Shown: piece by piece, positions 1 to 7,360 of the stretch
Numbering within the stretch: the stretch's first letter is position 1
Layout: the number at the start of each line of letters is the position of its first letter
Assembly: GCA_038251315.1 (NCBI GenBank)
Contig: JBBSBK010000034.1
Location: 1 to 32,252 of the forward strand
Source: JBBKXP01 sp038251315
Lineage (GTDB): Bacteria; Pseudomonadota; Alphaproteobacteria; Rhodobacterales; Rhodobacteraceae
Reading direction: 5' to 3'
Length of the DNA stretch: 32,252 nucleotides
The notes under the pieces: generated by a model
Told to the model about the DNA's origin: nothing
Databases searched by the model: none
Seen by the model: the letters and a program-made list of their open reading frames with translations, nothing else
Translations under genes and position numbers: made by a program

Positions 1-15
1 ATTGCCTGATCTGGG

Positions 16-855
16 TCAGATCCCGTCGCCGACGAACGCCTTTTCGATGACGAACTCGCCCGGTTCCGAATTCGCCCCCTCGCGCAGCCCGGCACTTTCC
101 AGCAGCACTTTGAGGTCAAGGTTGAATGCCAGCGATCCGCAAACCATTGCCCGGTCGGTGACGGGGTCCAACGGCGGCACGCGCAGATCGGCGAACAGCG
201 CGCCAGTTTCGATCAGTGTGGTGATCCGGCCCATCCGGGGTGACGGTTCGCGCGTTGTGGTCGGGTAATACTTCAGTTTCGCCAGATTGTCGGCACCGAT
301 GAGTTCGCCCAACAGCGCATCGCTGCGGATGCTGGCGATCAGATCGCGCCCATAGGTCAATTCGGCCACTTCGCGGCAGGTATGTGTGACGATGACCTCG
401 TCATAGTCGTCGTAGGTCTGCGGGTCGCGCAGCAGGCTGGCAAAGGGGGCGAACCCGGTCCCGGTCGAAAAGAAATACAAGCGCTTGCCCGGCAACAGTG
501 CATCATGCACCAATGTGCCAACGGGTTTCGGGCGCAGGATGATCTGGTCGCCGGGGCGGATGTGTTGCAACCGGCTCGTCAGCGGGCCGTCGGGAACCTT
601 GATCGAATAGAACTCGAGCTCTTGGTCCCAACTGGGCGAGGCGATGGAATAGGCGCGCAGCAAAGGCCGCCCATTGTCGCCTGCCAGCCCGATCATCACG
701 AATTCCCCGGACCGGAACCGGAGCGATTGCGGGCGGGCGACGCGGAACGAAAACAGCCGGTCAGTGTAGTGGGTCACAGCCGTCACCACTTGGGCGTCGG
801 GCAGGGTGGGCAACTTGTCGGCGGTTGCTTCGATCACGGGGCGTTGCTCGGTCAT
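16..855 (-). CDS. fpr: Ferredoxin/flavodoxin--NADP(+) reductase
   Basis: This 279-residue protein belongs to the bacterial-type ferredoxin-NADP reductase family, which moves electrons between NADPH and ferredoxin or flavodoxin through FAD in the cytoplasm. Visible motifs are the FAD-binding RAYSIASP near residues 88-95, the NADP-binding segment GTGFAPFASLLRD near residues 132-144, MVCGS near residue 238, and the typical C-terminus ending EKAFVGDGI. It is the last gene of the cysG-DUF2849-sulfite reductase-cysH-DUF934 set, 60 bases after DUF934. The window has no CysJ flavoprotein, so I infer that this enzyme helps supply electrons to the sulfite reductase. The ATG at 855 has no strong Shine-Dalgarno sequence, so the exact start is less certain than the identity. 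A role in oxidative stress, known for other Fpr proteins, remains possible. Confidence 0.92.
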   Translation of the reverse strand: MTEQRPVIEATADKLPTLPDAQVVTAVTHYTDRLFSFRVARPQSLRFRSGEFVMIGLAGDNGRPLLRAYSIASPSWDQELEFYSIKVPDGPLTSRLQHIRPGDQIILRPKPVGTLVHDALLPGKRLYFFSTGTGFAPFASLLRDPQTYDDYDEVIVTHTCREVAELTYGRDLIASIRSDALLGELIGADNLAKLKYYPTTTREPSPRMGRITTLIETGALFADLRVPPLDPVTDRAMVCGSLAFNLDLKVLLESAGLREGANSEPGEFVIEKAFVGDGI

Positions 856-915
856 GGGTTCATGTACGGCCTGGGGCCGCCCTTTGTCTAATCGCTGGGA
901 GAATGGATGGAAAGG

Positions 916-1332
916 TCAGCCGCGCAGCCGTGCCTGATAGTCATGCGCCCGCCAGTCGGCGCGGGCCAGCCACTGATCTTCTGGCTGACGAAGGGCCAGA
1001 TCGGCACTGATTTCGACCTCGTCGAAACCACTGCGGCGCGCCATTGCGTATTGATCGGCGATGACATGGCCATGCGCGCGCAGTCGTCCGGTATAGCCGA
1101 ACCGGCGCAGAAGGGCCGCGATGGTAAAGCCGCGCCCATCCGAAAAACCGGGAAAATCGACCCGAATCATCGCGAAACAGGTCAGCCGCGCCTTCAGGTC
1201 ATCAAGGTCGGTATCGGACGGCAGATCGACCGCCATCCCACCGCAATCGTTCGCGGGCAGGGTATCGAGAGAATGAAATACCCCGGTCCAGTCGTCAGGT
1301 CCAAACCCTGTATCTGTTACGATCACGTTCAT
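916..1332 (-). CDS. DUF934 domain protein of the sulfite reduction operon
   Basis: This 138-residue protein matches the DUF934 family, which is commonly encoded beside sulfite reductase and cysH genes and has no firmly assigned activity. The recognisable core is PGFSDGRGFTIAALLR near residues 61-76, followed by GYTGRLRAHGHVIADQ and SGFDEVEI. No cofactor-binding cysteine cluster, signal peptide or membrane segment is seen. I chose the second of two adjacent ATG codons (1332 rather than 1335) because AGAAAG then lies five bases upstream; an ATG at 1371 would add a poorly conserved extension. It starts about 50 bases after the end of cysH and is followed by the ferredoxin-NADP reductase gene. 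A role as an accessory factor in sulfite reduction is inferred from context alone. Confidence 0.85.
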   Translation of the reverse strand: MNVIVTDTGFGPDDWTGVFHSLDTLPANDCGGMAVDLPSDTDLDDLKARLTCFAMIRVDFPGFSDGRGFTIAALLRRFGYTGRLRAHGHVIADQYAMARRSGFDEVEISADLALRQPEDQWLARADWRAHDYQARLRG

Positions 1333-1383
1333 CATGTCTTTCTGCTGCTTCATTCTGCCATGCATACTCAAAAAGTCTCGGCC

Positions 1384-2118
1384 TCAGGCCGCGACCCCTC
1401 CGCGGACAACCCGACCATTCACGAAATGAATCCCGCACTCTTCCTTGTCGGTATTGCGCCAGCGTCCGGCGCGAGGATCCTCGCCATCGTTCACCCGCGT
1501 CGTGCAGGGTGAGCAACCGATCGACGGATAGCCTTTGGCGACCAGCGGATGCCGGGGCAGGCGGTTCTGGGCGATGTATTCGGCGACATCCGCCGTTTCC
1601 CAATGCGCCAGCGGGTTGATCTTGATGCGCAGGTCATCCTCGTTCTCAAAGAATTCGAGGCCCCGGCGCTGCGCACCCTGATAGCGTTTGCGTCCGGTGA
1701 TCCAGGCGTCGAACGGGTCCAGTGCGCGCTGCAACGGTTCGGTCTTGCGCAGCGCACAGCAGGCGTCGGTGTCGTACAGATGCAGTAGGCCTTCGTTGTC
1801 GTGCGTGAACAGGGCGTCGCGGTCGGCCTGAATCAGCCTGACGTCGGCCAGATGAAGCCGTTCGGTCAGATCCATCTGATAAGTCAGGGTTTCGGCGAAC
1901 AGCATCTCGGTGTCGATGAAGATCACCGGTGTCGTCCGGTCGATCACTGAAATCAGATGCAGCAGCACGACCGATTCTGCCCCGAATGACGACACCAAGG
2001 CTACTCTGCCGATCGCGGCGTCGCGCAGCGCGTTTTCCAGCACGGCAGTCGCGCCGTGGTGCTTGTAACGGGTGTTCAGCGCCGCAACACGGGCTGGGAT
2101 GTTGGCATCAAGCGGCAT
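1384..2118 (-). CDS. cysH: Phosphoadenylyl-/adenylyl-sulfate reductase (CysH)
   Basis: This 244-residue enzyme reduces activated sulfate (APS or PAPS) to sulfite using thioredoxin. The nucleotide-binding SSFGAESVVLLHL motif is near the N-terminus. A Cys120-Cys121 pair and a Cys202-x2-Cys205 pair form the [4Fe-4S] ligand set that marks the assimilatory APS-reductase subtype. The catalytic C-terminal cysteine is Cys228 in ECGIHF. The full ligand set suggests APS as substrate rather than the cluster-free PAPS type of E. coli; this is inferred from family knowledge. The ATG at 2118 overlaps the end of the sulfite reductase gene by 11 bases, indicating translational coupling, so the longer upstream reading frame is not used. 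The enzyme's product, sulfite, feeds the reductase encoded just upstream. Confidence 0.95.
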   Translation of the reverse strand: MPLDANIPARVAALNTRYKHHGATAVLENALRDAAIGRVALVSSFGAESVVLLHLISVIDRTTPVIFIDTEMLFAETLTYQMDLTERLHLADVRLIQADRDALFTHDNEGLLHLYDTDACCALRKTEPLQRALDPFDAWITGRKRYQGAQRRGLEFFENEDDLRIKINPLAHWETADVAEYIAQNRLPRHPLVAKGYPSIGCSPCTTRVNDGEDPRAGRWRNTDKEECGIHFVNGRVVRGGVAA

Positions 2119-3778
2119 TGGCCGTTTCCTCGCTGGGGTAAAGCAGGGTTTTGAATGGGGTTGCACCCAGACGGCGGTATGTTTCCAGAAAGGTCTCGTC
2201 CGCCGCTTGGCGCAGGTCGAGGTAACCAAGAACAAGGCGTTCGATGGCAGGTACGATGTCGTCTGCCGAAAATCCTGGACCCGCCCGTTCGCCGATCACC
2301 GCCGTTTCGGTGTGATCGCCGCCGAGCGTGATCTGGTAGTTTTCCACCCCCGCGCGGTCAAGCCCGAGGATACCGATGTGGCCGACATGATGATGCCCGC
2401 AGGCGTTGATGCAGCCGCTGATCTTGATCTTGAGCGGGCCGATGTCGTGTTCCAGCTTGAGCTCGTCAAAGCGGGTCGCAATCTCTTGCGCGATCGGAAT
2501 GCTTCGGGCAGTCGCCAGCGCGCAATAATCCATGCCTGGGCAGGCGATGATGTCGCTGATCAACCCTATATTGGCTGTCGCAAGGTTCGCCACCTGCAAG
2601 GTCTGATAAAGGGCGGGCAGATCGGATCTGTGGACATGCGGCAGAACGATGTTCTGTTCATGGCTGACCCGCAGTTCGCTGTGACCATAGCGTTCGGCAA
2701 GGTCGGCCATGATCCGCATCTGGGCGCTTGACGCATCGCCCGGTGTCGCCCCGTGCTTTTTCAGCGAGATCGACACGATGGCGTAACCCGGCGCGCGGTG
2801 CTGGGCCAGGTTGGTATCGGCCCACGAACGGAACGCCGGGTTGGCCAGACGCGCCGCCTCGTAAGCGTCAGTCGATTTGACGAAAAATGCAGGCGCGCGG
2901 AAGGCATGTTCGATTTCTGCAAGAAATTCCTGGTCGATGCCACTGAAGTCGCCTTGAATTGTTCTAAAACGTTCATCCACCAGCCGCTGAATTTCTTCGA
3001 TCCCATGTTCGTGCACAGTGATCTTGAGCCGCGCCTTGTACTTGTTGTCGCGCCGACCCAGCAGGTTCCAGACCGAAACGACGGCCTCGACGTATGGCAG
3101 CAAGTCGGCTTGACGCACGAAATCGGCGATCACCTTGCCAATCATCGGGGTGCGGCCCAGACCGCCGCCGACGATCACCTCGAATCCGGCATCGCCTGCG
3201 TCGTTCCGCACCATCCGCAAGCCGATGTCGTGCGCCCGTGTCACGGCGCGGTCGCTCGGGGAACCGGTCACGGCGATCTTGAACTTGCGCGGCAGGAACT
3301 GGAATTCGGGGTGGTCGGTCGACCATTGGCGCAGGAGTTCCGCGATGGGACGCGGATCGGCGATTTCATCCGCCGCAGCGCCGGCAAAATGGTCCGCCGT
3401 GACGTTGCGTATGGTGTTTCCCGAAGTCTGGATCGCGTGCATCTCGACATCCGCCAGTGCTGACAGGATATCGGGCACGTCCTTCAGTTCCGGCCAGTTG
3501 AACTGGATGTTCTGCCGGGTGGTGAAATGACCATAACCCTTGTCCCACCGGTCTGCGATCATCGCAAGTTGGCGCATCTGCGTCGGGTTCAGGGTGCCGT
3601 AGGGGACCGCGACGCGCAGCATGTAGGCGTGCAGCTGCAGATACAGGCCATTCATCAGGCGCAGCGGGCGAAACTCGTCCTCGGTCAGCGATCCGTCGAC
3701 CCGACGGGCGACCTGGGCGCGAAACTGGGCCACCCGTTCACGGACGAAACGTTCATCGAAGTCATTGTAGCGATACAT
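2108..3778 (-). CDS. cysI: Single-chain nitrite/sulfite reductase (siroheme hemoprotein)
   Basis: This 556-residue protein is a siroheme-[4Fe-4S] reductase that converts sulfite to sulfide (some family members reduce nitrite). The coupled cofactor ligands are complete: Cys413-x5-Cys419 in CPGMDYC and Cys456-x3-Cys460 in SGCINAC. Two ferredoxin-like reductase repeats are apparent, with VPYGTLNPTQMRQLA and GHFTTRQNIQFNWP in the N-terminal half. Neighbouring cysH and siroheme synthase genes favour assimilatory sulfite reduction over nitrite reduction. No CysJ-type flavoprotein is encoded nearby. I chose the ATG at 3778 because the conserved N-terminus begins MYRYNDFDERF. An in-frame ATG at 3805 with nine extra residues is possible. 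The start lies just five bases after the DUF2849 stop codon, and the 3' end overlaps cysH. Confidence 0.93.
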   Translation of the reverse strand: MYRYNDFDERFVRERVAQFRAQVARRVDGSLTEDEFRPLRLMNGLYLQLHAYMLRVAVPYGTLNPTQMRQLAMIADRWDKGYGHFTTRQNIQFNWPELKDVPDILSALADVEMHAIQTSGNTIRNVTADHFAGAAADEIADPRPIAELLRQWSTDHPEFQFLPRKFKIAVTGSPSDRAVTRAHDIGLRMVRNDAGDAGFEVIVGGGLGRTPMIGKVIADFVRQADLLPYVEAVVSVWNLLGRRDNKYKARLKITVHEHGIEEIQRLVDERFRTIQGDFSGIDQEFLAEIEHAFRAPAFFVKSTDAYEAARLANPAFRSWADTNLAQHRAPGYAIVSISLKKHGATPGDASSAQMRIMADLAERYGHSELRVSHEQNIVLPHVHRSDLPALYQTLQVANLATANIGLISDIIACPGMDYCALATARSIPIAQEIATRFDELKLEHDIGPLKIKISGCINACGHHHVGHIGILGLDRAGVENYQITLGGDHTETAVIGERAGPGFSADDIVPAIERLVLGYLDLRQAADETFLETYRRLGATPFKTLLYPSEETANAA

Positions 3779-3782
3779 TTTT

Positions 3783-4082
3783 TCAGGCCTCGACTTGTTT
3801 GCCATGTGGATAGTTCGACGGGCCCCGGGTGCGGAATGTCTCGCGGAAATGTACTGGTGCGGGGCCGTTCCGCCCGGCCTTTGCATCGACGAGGTAAACC
3901 CCGACAACCTCGCCCGACCGGCGCTGCGCCTCGATCAGACGGATGTCGGCGTGGGCCTCGTCGTCAATCAGTTCGGCATCGGCCATGTCGCGGGACCAGC
4001 GGTCGTCGGGGGTCAGCCAGACGGCGTCACCTGCGATCAGGGCATTGCCGGTGATGACCTTGGGGTGAAAGGCACGGTTCAT
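3783..4082 (-). CDS. DUF2849 domain protein
   Basis: This 99-residue protein matches DUF2849, a small family restricted largely to alphaproteobacteria and typically found between siroheme synthase and sulfite reductase genes. It begins MNRAFHPKVITGNALIAGDAVWL-type sequence and contains WLTPDDRWSRDMADAE followed by GVYLVDAK, an arrangement of short beta strands with an acidic middle. No membrane segment or metal-binding cluster is visible. Its ATG overlaps the cysG stop as ATGA, and its own stop is five bases before the sulfite reductase ATG, so the three genes are almost certainly translated together. The biochemical role is unknown. Involvement in siroheme handling or sulfite reductase assembly is only a guess from position. 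Confidence 0.88.
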   Translation of the reverse strand: MNRAFHPKVITGNALIAGDAVWLTPDDRWSRDMADAELIDDEAHADIRLIEAQRRSGEVVGVYLVDAKAGRNGPAPVHFRETFRTRGPSNYPHGKQVEA

Positions 4083-5470
4083 ATCAGGGCCTCCTTGATC
4101 CGGGGTGTGGCGGCCAGTGCCACCGCATCGCGTGGCGCCAGCCCGTAAAAGGTGATGGCCGGGCCGCCAAGGGCGGCACGTGACAGGGTAGGTTCCAACT
4201 GTGACAGGGTTGTCGCGATCACGCGGGAACCTGGGCGCGATGCGTTTTCGATCACTGTCACCGGCGTTGCCGGGTCGGCCCCGTGCATCAGCAGGCGGCC
4301 CTGGATGAACCGGGCGGTCTTTTTGCCCATGTAGATCGCTGCGACTTCGCCGGGACGCGCCAGCGCCCGCCAGTCGTGTTCGGCGAACCCCTTGGAATCG
4401 TGCCCGGTGATGTAGCGCACTGACGCATTGCGCCCGCGCTTAGTCAGGCTTTGACCGATCTGCGCCGCGGCGGCGCTGGCGGCGGTGATGCCGGGGACGA
4501 TCGACCAGGCGATTCCCGCCAGATCAAGCGCGGCAATTTCTTCATCCAGCCGCCCGAACACGGTCGGATCGCCCGCCTTGAGGCGGACAACATGGTGGCC
4601 CTGCGCGGCGTGATCGACCATCATCGCGTTGATATCGTCCTGCGCCGCCGCGGTGCCGAACCCTTCTTTGCCGGCGTCGATCAGAACCGCCTCGCGCCGT
4701 ACCAGTTCCAGAATTTCGGGGGCGACCAGCCGGTCGTGGATCACCACATCGGCGGCGTCCAGCGCCTTGCGCGCCTTGAGCGTCAGCAGATCGGGGTCGC
4801 CGGGGCCGGCGCCGACGAGGGCGACGTGGCCGGGCTTTTCGGCCGTCATGATATGGCGATCCAGCAGGGCGGCAAGGGCGTCATCGACCCGATTTTCGGC
4901 CAATGCTTGCGGACCCTCGGCAAAATAGTAATCCGCCCAGAAATCCCGCCGCTTGCGCCCCATCGGCAGAACATCGGCTGCATGGCGGAACGCCTTGCCG
5001 ATCTTGGCGAGCAATCCCAGTTGCACCGGCAGCCGCGCTTCGAGGTCGGTCTTGATCGCGCGGGCCAGCACCGGGGCCGCGCCTTCGGTGCCGATGGCGA
5101 CGATGACCGGATCGCGGTCGACAATGGCGGGCGTGATGAAGTCACTGTCGTGAAGGTTGTCGACGATGTTGACCAGCACGCCTGCCGCATGGGCGAGGGC
5201 GGCCCCGCGGGCATCCTCGATAGCGTCTTCGTTTGCACCGTAGAACAGGGCGGCCCCGGTCAGGTCGGCGGCAATGATATCGCGGCTGGTCAGGGTCAAT
5301 ACGCCGGCGGCGGCCCAGCGGTGGATTTCGGGCGCGGCGTCGGGGGCGTAAACGGCGATTGCCGCCTCGGTCTTGAGCAGCAGGCGAAGTTTGGCCAGCG
5401 CCGCATCTCCGCCACCGGCAACGACGATCCGCCGGTTCGCGACGTTCAGGAAGATGGGGAAATGCTGCAT
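4079..5470 (-). CDS. cysG: Siroheme synthase (trifunctional CysG)
   Basis: This 463-residue fusion makes siroheme, the cofactor of the adjacent sulfite reductase, from uroporphyrinogen III. The N-terminal part (about 1-210) is the precorrin-2 dehydrogenase/ferrochelatase half, with the NAD-binding VVAGGGDAALAKLRLLLK-type motif near the start. The C-terminal part (about 220-463) is the SAM-dependent uroporphyrinogen methyltransferase, with VGAGPGDPDLLTLKA, RLKAGDPTVFGR and AIYMGKKTARFI. The ATG at 5470 starts the conserved MQHFPIFLNV sequence. The reading frame stays open 80 codons further upstream, but that extension crosses the divergent promoter and is not family-like. It is the first gene of the operon; its stop overlaps the DUF2849 start. 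A promoter and a palindrome lie immediately upstream. Confidence 0.95.
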   Translation of the reverse strand: MQHFPIFLNVANRRIVVAGGGDAALAKLRLLLKTEAAIAVYAPDAAPEIHRWAAAGVLTLTSRDIIAADLTGAALFYGANEDAIEDARGAALAHAAGVLVNIVDNLHDSDFITPAIVDRDPVIVAIGTEGAAPVLARAIKTDLEARLPVQLGLLAKIGKAFRHAADVLPMGRKRRDFWADYYFAEGPQALAENRVDDALAALLDRHIMTAEKPGHVALVGAGPGDPDLLTLKARKALDAADVVIHDRLVAPEILELVRREAVLIDAGKEGFGTAAAQDDINAMMVDHAAQGHHVVRLKAGDPTVFGRLDEEIAALDLAGIAWSIVPGITAASAAAAQIGQSLTKRGRNASVRYITGHDSKGFAEHDWRALARPGEVAAIYMGKKTARFIQGRLLMHGADPATPVTVIENASRPGSRVIATTLSQLEPTLSRAALGGPAITFYGLAPRDAVALAATPRIKEALI

Positions 5471-5497
5471 GATCCGGGCCTTTGTTGTCTGACCCTC

Positions 5498-5527
5498 AAT
5501 ATAGAACAAAGTTCCGGTTTTTGACCA
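5498..5527 (-). promoter_or_regulatory. Putative cysG operon promoter with internal palindrome
   Basis: On the minus strand, TGGTCA (5522-5527) and TATATT (5498-5503) are separated by 18 bases and resemble -35 and -10 elements. The spacer contains a perfect palindrome, GAAC-AAA-GTTC, at 5504-5514, touching the -10 box. A repressor bound there would block RNA polymerase. The divergent Lrp/AsnC-type regulator is the obvious candidate, but that is inference. Confidence 0.45.
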
Positions 5528-5567
5528 TTGCGCCGGACCGATAAGGACGTATGTTCTGCTGAGTAAC

Positions 5568-5584
5568 ACAACAGGGCGCGTTGT
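5568..5584. promoter_or_regulatory. Inverted repeat in the Lrp-cysG intergenic region
   Basis: ACAAC and GTTGT form a 5-bp inverted repeat separated by seven bases, about 25 bases before the regulator's ATG. Spaced half-sites of this kind are typical of Lrp/AsnC proteins and could mediate autoregulation. Short repeats like this also arise by chance. Confidence 0.25.
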
Positions 5585-5607
5585 CCCGTAAATCAGAGAA
5601 TACAGGA

Positions 5608-6069
5608 ATGGCATTGCGGATTGACGAGACGGATCGGAAAATCCTCGCGGCATTGCAGCGCGATGCGGCACAGTCGCTGGACGACATCGCCCGTGATATC
5701 GGGTCGTCAAAGACGCCGGTGTGGAATCGGATCCGCAAGATGCGCGCCGCCTGGATCATCGGGGCCCAAACCGTGAGATTGGATGCCGAGGCGTTGGGGT
5801 TCGAGGCATGCTTTTTCGTCCTGATCCGCACGTCCGAACATGAAGCTGCATGGCAAAAGGCGTTTCTCAAGGCCTTGCAGGATCGCCCCGAGGTGCAGGA
5901 GGCGCACCGCCTTGCGGGCGATATCGACTATATCCTCAAGGTCCGGGTCAAGAACGCCCGCGCCTATGACGCCTTCTATCAGGCGCTGATATCCGAGGTG
6001 CGGGTGCATAACGTCACTGCACTGTTGTCGATGGAAGAGATCAAATCGACGACGGCCCTGCCGTTGTAG
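5608..6069 (+). CDS. Lrp/AsnC family transcriptional regulator
   Basis: This 153-residue protein is an Lrp/AsnC-type regulator. The N-terminal winged helix-turn-helix covers about residues 1-60 (IDETDRKILAALQRDA, then DIARDIGSSKTPVWNRIRKM), and the C-terminal RAM ligand-binding domain includes VQEAHRLAGDIDYILKVRVK. Members bind DNA as dimers and octamers and respond to amino acids or related small molecules. It is divergently transcribed from cysG across a 137-bp intergenic region holding two inverted repeats. It is therefore likely a dedicated regulator of the sulfur operon, responding perhaps to cysteine or a sulfur metabolite; that link is inferred. I chose the ATG at 5608; a TTG at 5581 would extend the frame by nine residues that do not resemble the family. 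Confidence 0.92.
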   Translation: MALRIDETDRKILAALQRDAAQSLDDIARDIGSSKTPVWNRIRKMRAAWIIGAQTVRLDAEALGFEACFFVLIRTSEHEAAWQKAFLKALQDRPEVQEAHRLAGDIDYILKVRVKNARAYDAFYQALISEVRVHNVTALLSMEEIKSTTALPL

Positions 6070-6071
6070 GC

Positions 6072-6132
6072 GGCGGAGGGGGCGCTGCCCCCGCCCGTTC
6101 CGGGCCCTCCGGAGTTTAAGGGACCAAAGAAG
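6072..6132 (+). repeat. REP-like element with two hairpins, copy 1; probable terminator
   Basis: Between the Lrp gene and the P450 gene lies a GC-rich hairpin, GGGGGC-GCT-GCCCCC (6078-6092). It is followed by a second stem, TCCGG-GCCCT-CCGGA (6099-6113), then GTTTAAG and GGACCAAAGAAG (6121-6132). A related tail (CTCC, GGAG, TTT, GGACCAAAGAAG) recurs at 15765-15796, which suggests an interspersed repeat family. In this position it probably ends transcription of both convergent genes. Confidence 0.55.
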
Positions 6133-6138
6133 CTGCAA

Positions 6139-7302
6139 TCAGGTCTGAACCATCAATCGGTCAAGCCCATGGAAATGGTAGACGTTGGCGTAGCTTGGCG
6201 GCGTCGTGATCGTCAGGTTGGGACACCGCGCCAACAGGGCTTGCAAGGCGATCAACAATTCCAGCCGCGCCAGCGGTGCCCCGACGCAGAAATGGATGCC
6301 GCCGCCGAAACTGGTGTTGGCGGGCCCTTTGCGCGCCGGATCGAACCGGTTCGGGTTGTCGTAGGCGGCAGGGTCGCGGTTGGCTGCCCCAAGCAGGCAT
6401 TGCACTTCGGCCCCGCGCGGGATCGTTTCGCCAAACAGCGTCACGTCTTCGTAGGCCCAGCGGGTGAAAATGTGCAGCGGCGGGTCGTAGCGGATCAGTT
6501 CCTCGACCGTCGTGGCATCAATCGTCCGGCAGTCGTTTTCGATCAGGCATTTCACCCCGTTGCCCAGGGTATGCACCGTCGCCTCGTGCCCCGCGTTCAA
6601 CAGCAGCATACAGGTGCTGAGCAACTCGTCAGCGTTCAGCCTGTCGCCCGCCTGTTCTGCCGCGATCAGTTCGCTGATAAGGTCATCGCCCGGAGATTTG
6701 CGTTTTTCGCCGATATACCCGGTCAGGAAATCGCGGAAGGCCAGCGTCGCGTCGCTGGCAGCATCCTCGATCGCGCGGGTGCGGCGGGCCTGATACATCG
6801 CCACCATTGCGTTGGACCACATCAGCAGGTCGTCGGCGCGATCGTCACGCACCCCCAACAGGCGGCAGATGATGATGACGGGCAGGGGGCGGGCGAAAGC
6901 GTCCAGCAGATCGAAGGGGCCGGAGGGAAAGCCGTCGATGAGGGTATTGCTGAGCGCTGCAATCTCCGGCCCCAACCCGGCGATCCGGCGCGAGGTAAAG
7001 GCCCGCAGCACCAGACCCCGCAGCCTTGTGTGCCGGGGCGGTTCAAGTTCCAGCATCGAATGCGCCTCGACTGCATAAAACGGGGCCAAATGCGGCGGGA
7101 TTGGCGCGGCCAGATCGGCGGGCACGGCGCGCCCAAAGCGGCGGTCGCGCAATATCAGGGTGACAGCGCGGTGCGACACGGCACTGATCTTGGCGTAGTC
7201 GGTCCAGTGAAACAGATCGCCGCCCGGCCGCGCCCGGTCATAGAACGCATAAGGGTTCTGCACAAAATCGGGATCGGTCGGGGATTGTGTCAGGCGCTGC
7301 AT
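6139..7302 (-). CDS. Cytochrome P450
   Basis: This 387-residue protein is a soluble bacterial class I-type cytochrome P450, a heme-thiolate monooxygenase that needs separate redox partners. The heme signature FGGGIHFCVGAPLARLE carries the axial ligand Cys339. The I-helix oxygen-activation motif is NAGHEATVHT, and the K-helix ExxR is in EELIRYDPP. The length is normal and no membrane anchor is seen. The start MQRLTQSPTDPDFVQNPY looks family-like, although no clear Shine-Dalgarno precedes the ATG. No ferredoxin or ferredoxin reductase gene is adjacent; the Fpr at the window start is the only candidate partner here. It is divergent from dctB and convergent with the Lrp gene, so it appears to be its own transcription unit. 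The substrate cannot be deduced from the sequence. Confidence 0.95.
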   Translation of the reverse strand: MQRLTQSPTDPDFVQNPYAFYDRARPGGDLFHWTDYAKISAVSHRAVTLILRDRRFGRAVPADLAAPIPPHLAPFYAVEAHSMLELEPPRHTRLRGLVLRAFTSRRIAGLGPEIAALSNTLIDGFPSGPFDLLDAFARPLPVIIICRLLGVRDDRADDLLMWSNAMVAMYQARRTRAIEDAASDATLAFRDFLTGYIGEKRKSPGDDLISELIAAEQAGDRLNADELLSTCMLLLNAGHEATVHTLGNGVKCLIENDCRTIDATTVEELIRYDPPLHIFTRWAYEDVTLFGETIPRGAEVQCLLGAANRDPAAYDNPNRFDPARKGPANTSFGGGIHFCVGAPLARLELLIALQALLARCPNLTITTPPSYANVYHFHGLDRLMVQT

Positions 7303-7360
7303 GCGGCAGGTGTGCCAACGCCCTCTGGCCTTTGCAAGCCGTGGTTTCTAGGGTGTCGCC

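Noticed and set aside
6..22. An FNR-like sequence CTGAT-CTGG-GTCAG and the GATCTG-GGT-CAGATC palindrome at the end of fpr
   Set aside because: Both outer consensus bases are wrong, it overlaps a stop codon rather than a promoter, and no T-run supports a terminator.
5471..5607. A possible riboswitch (for example SAM-responsive) before cysG
   Set aside because: Only about 25 bases separate the predicted start site from the ATG, too short for a riboswitch, and no known motif is seen.
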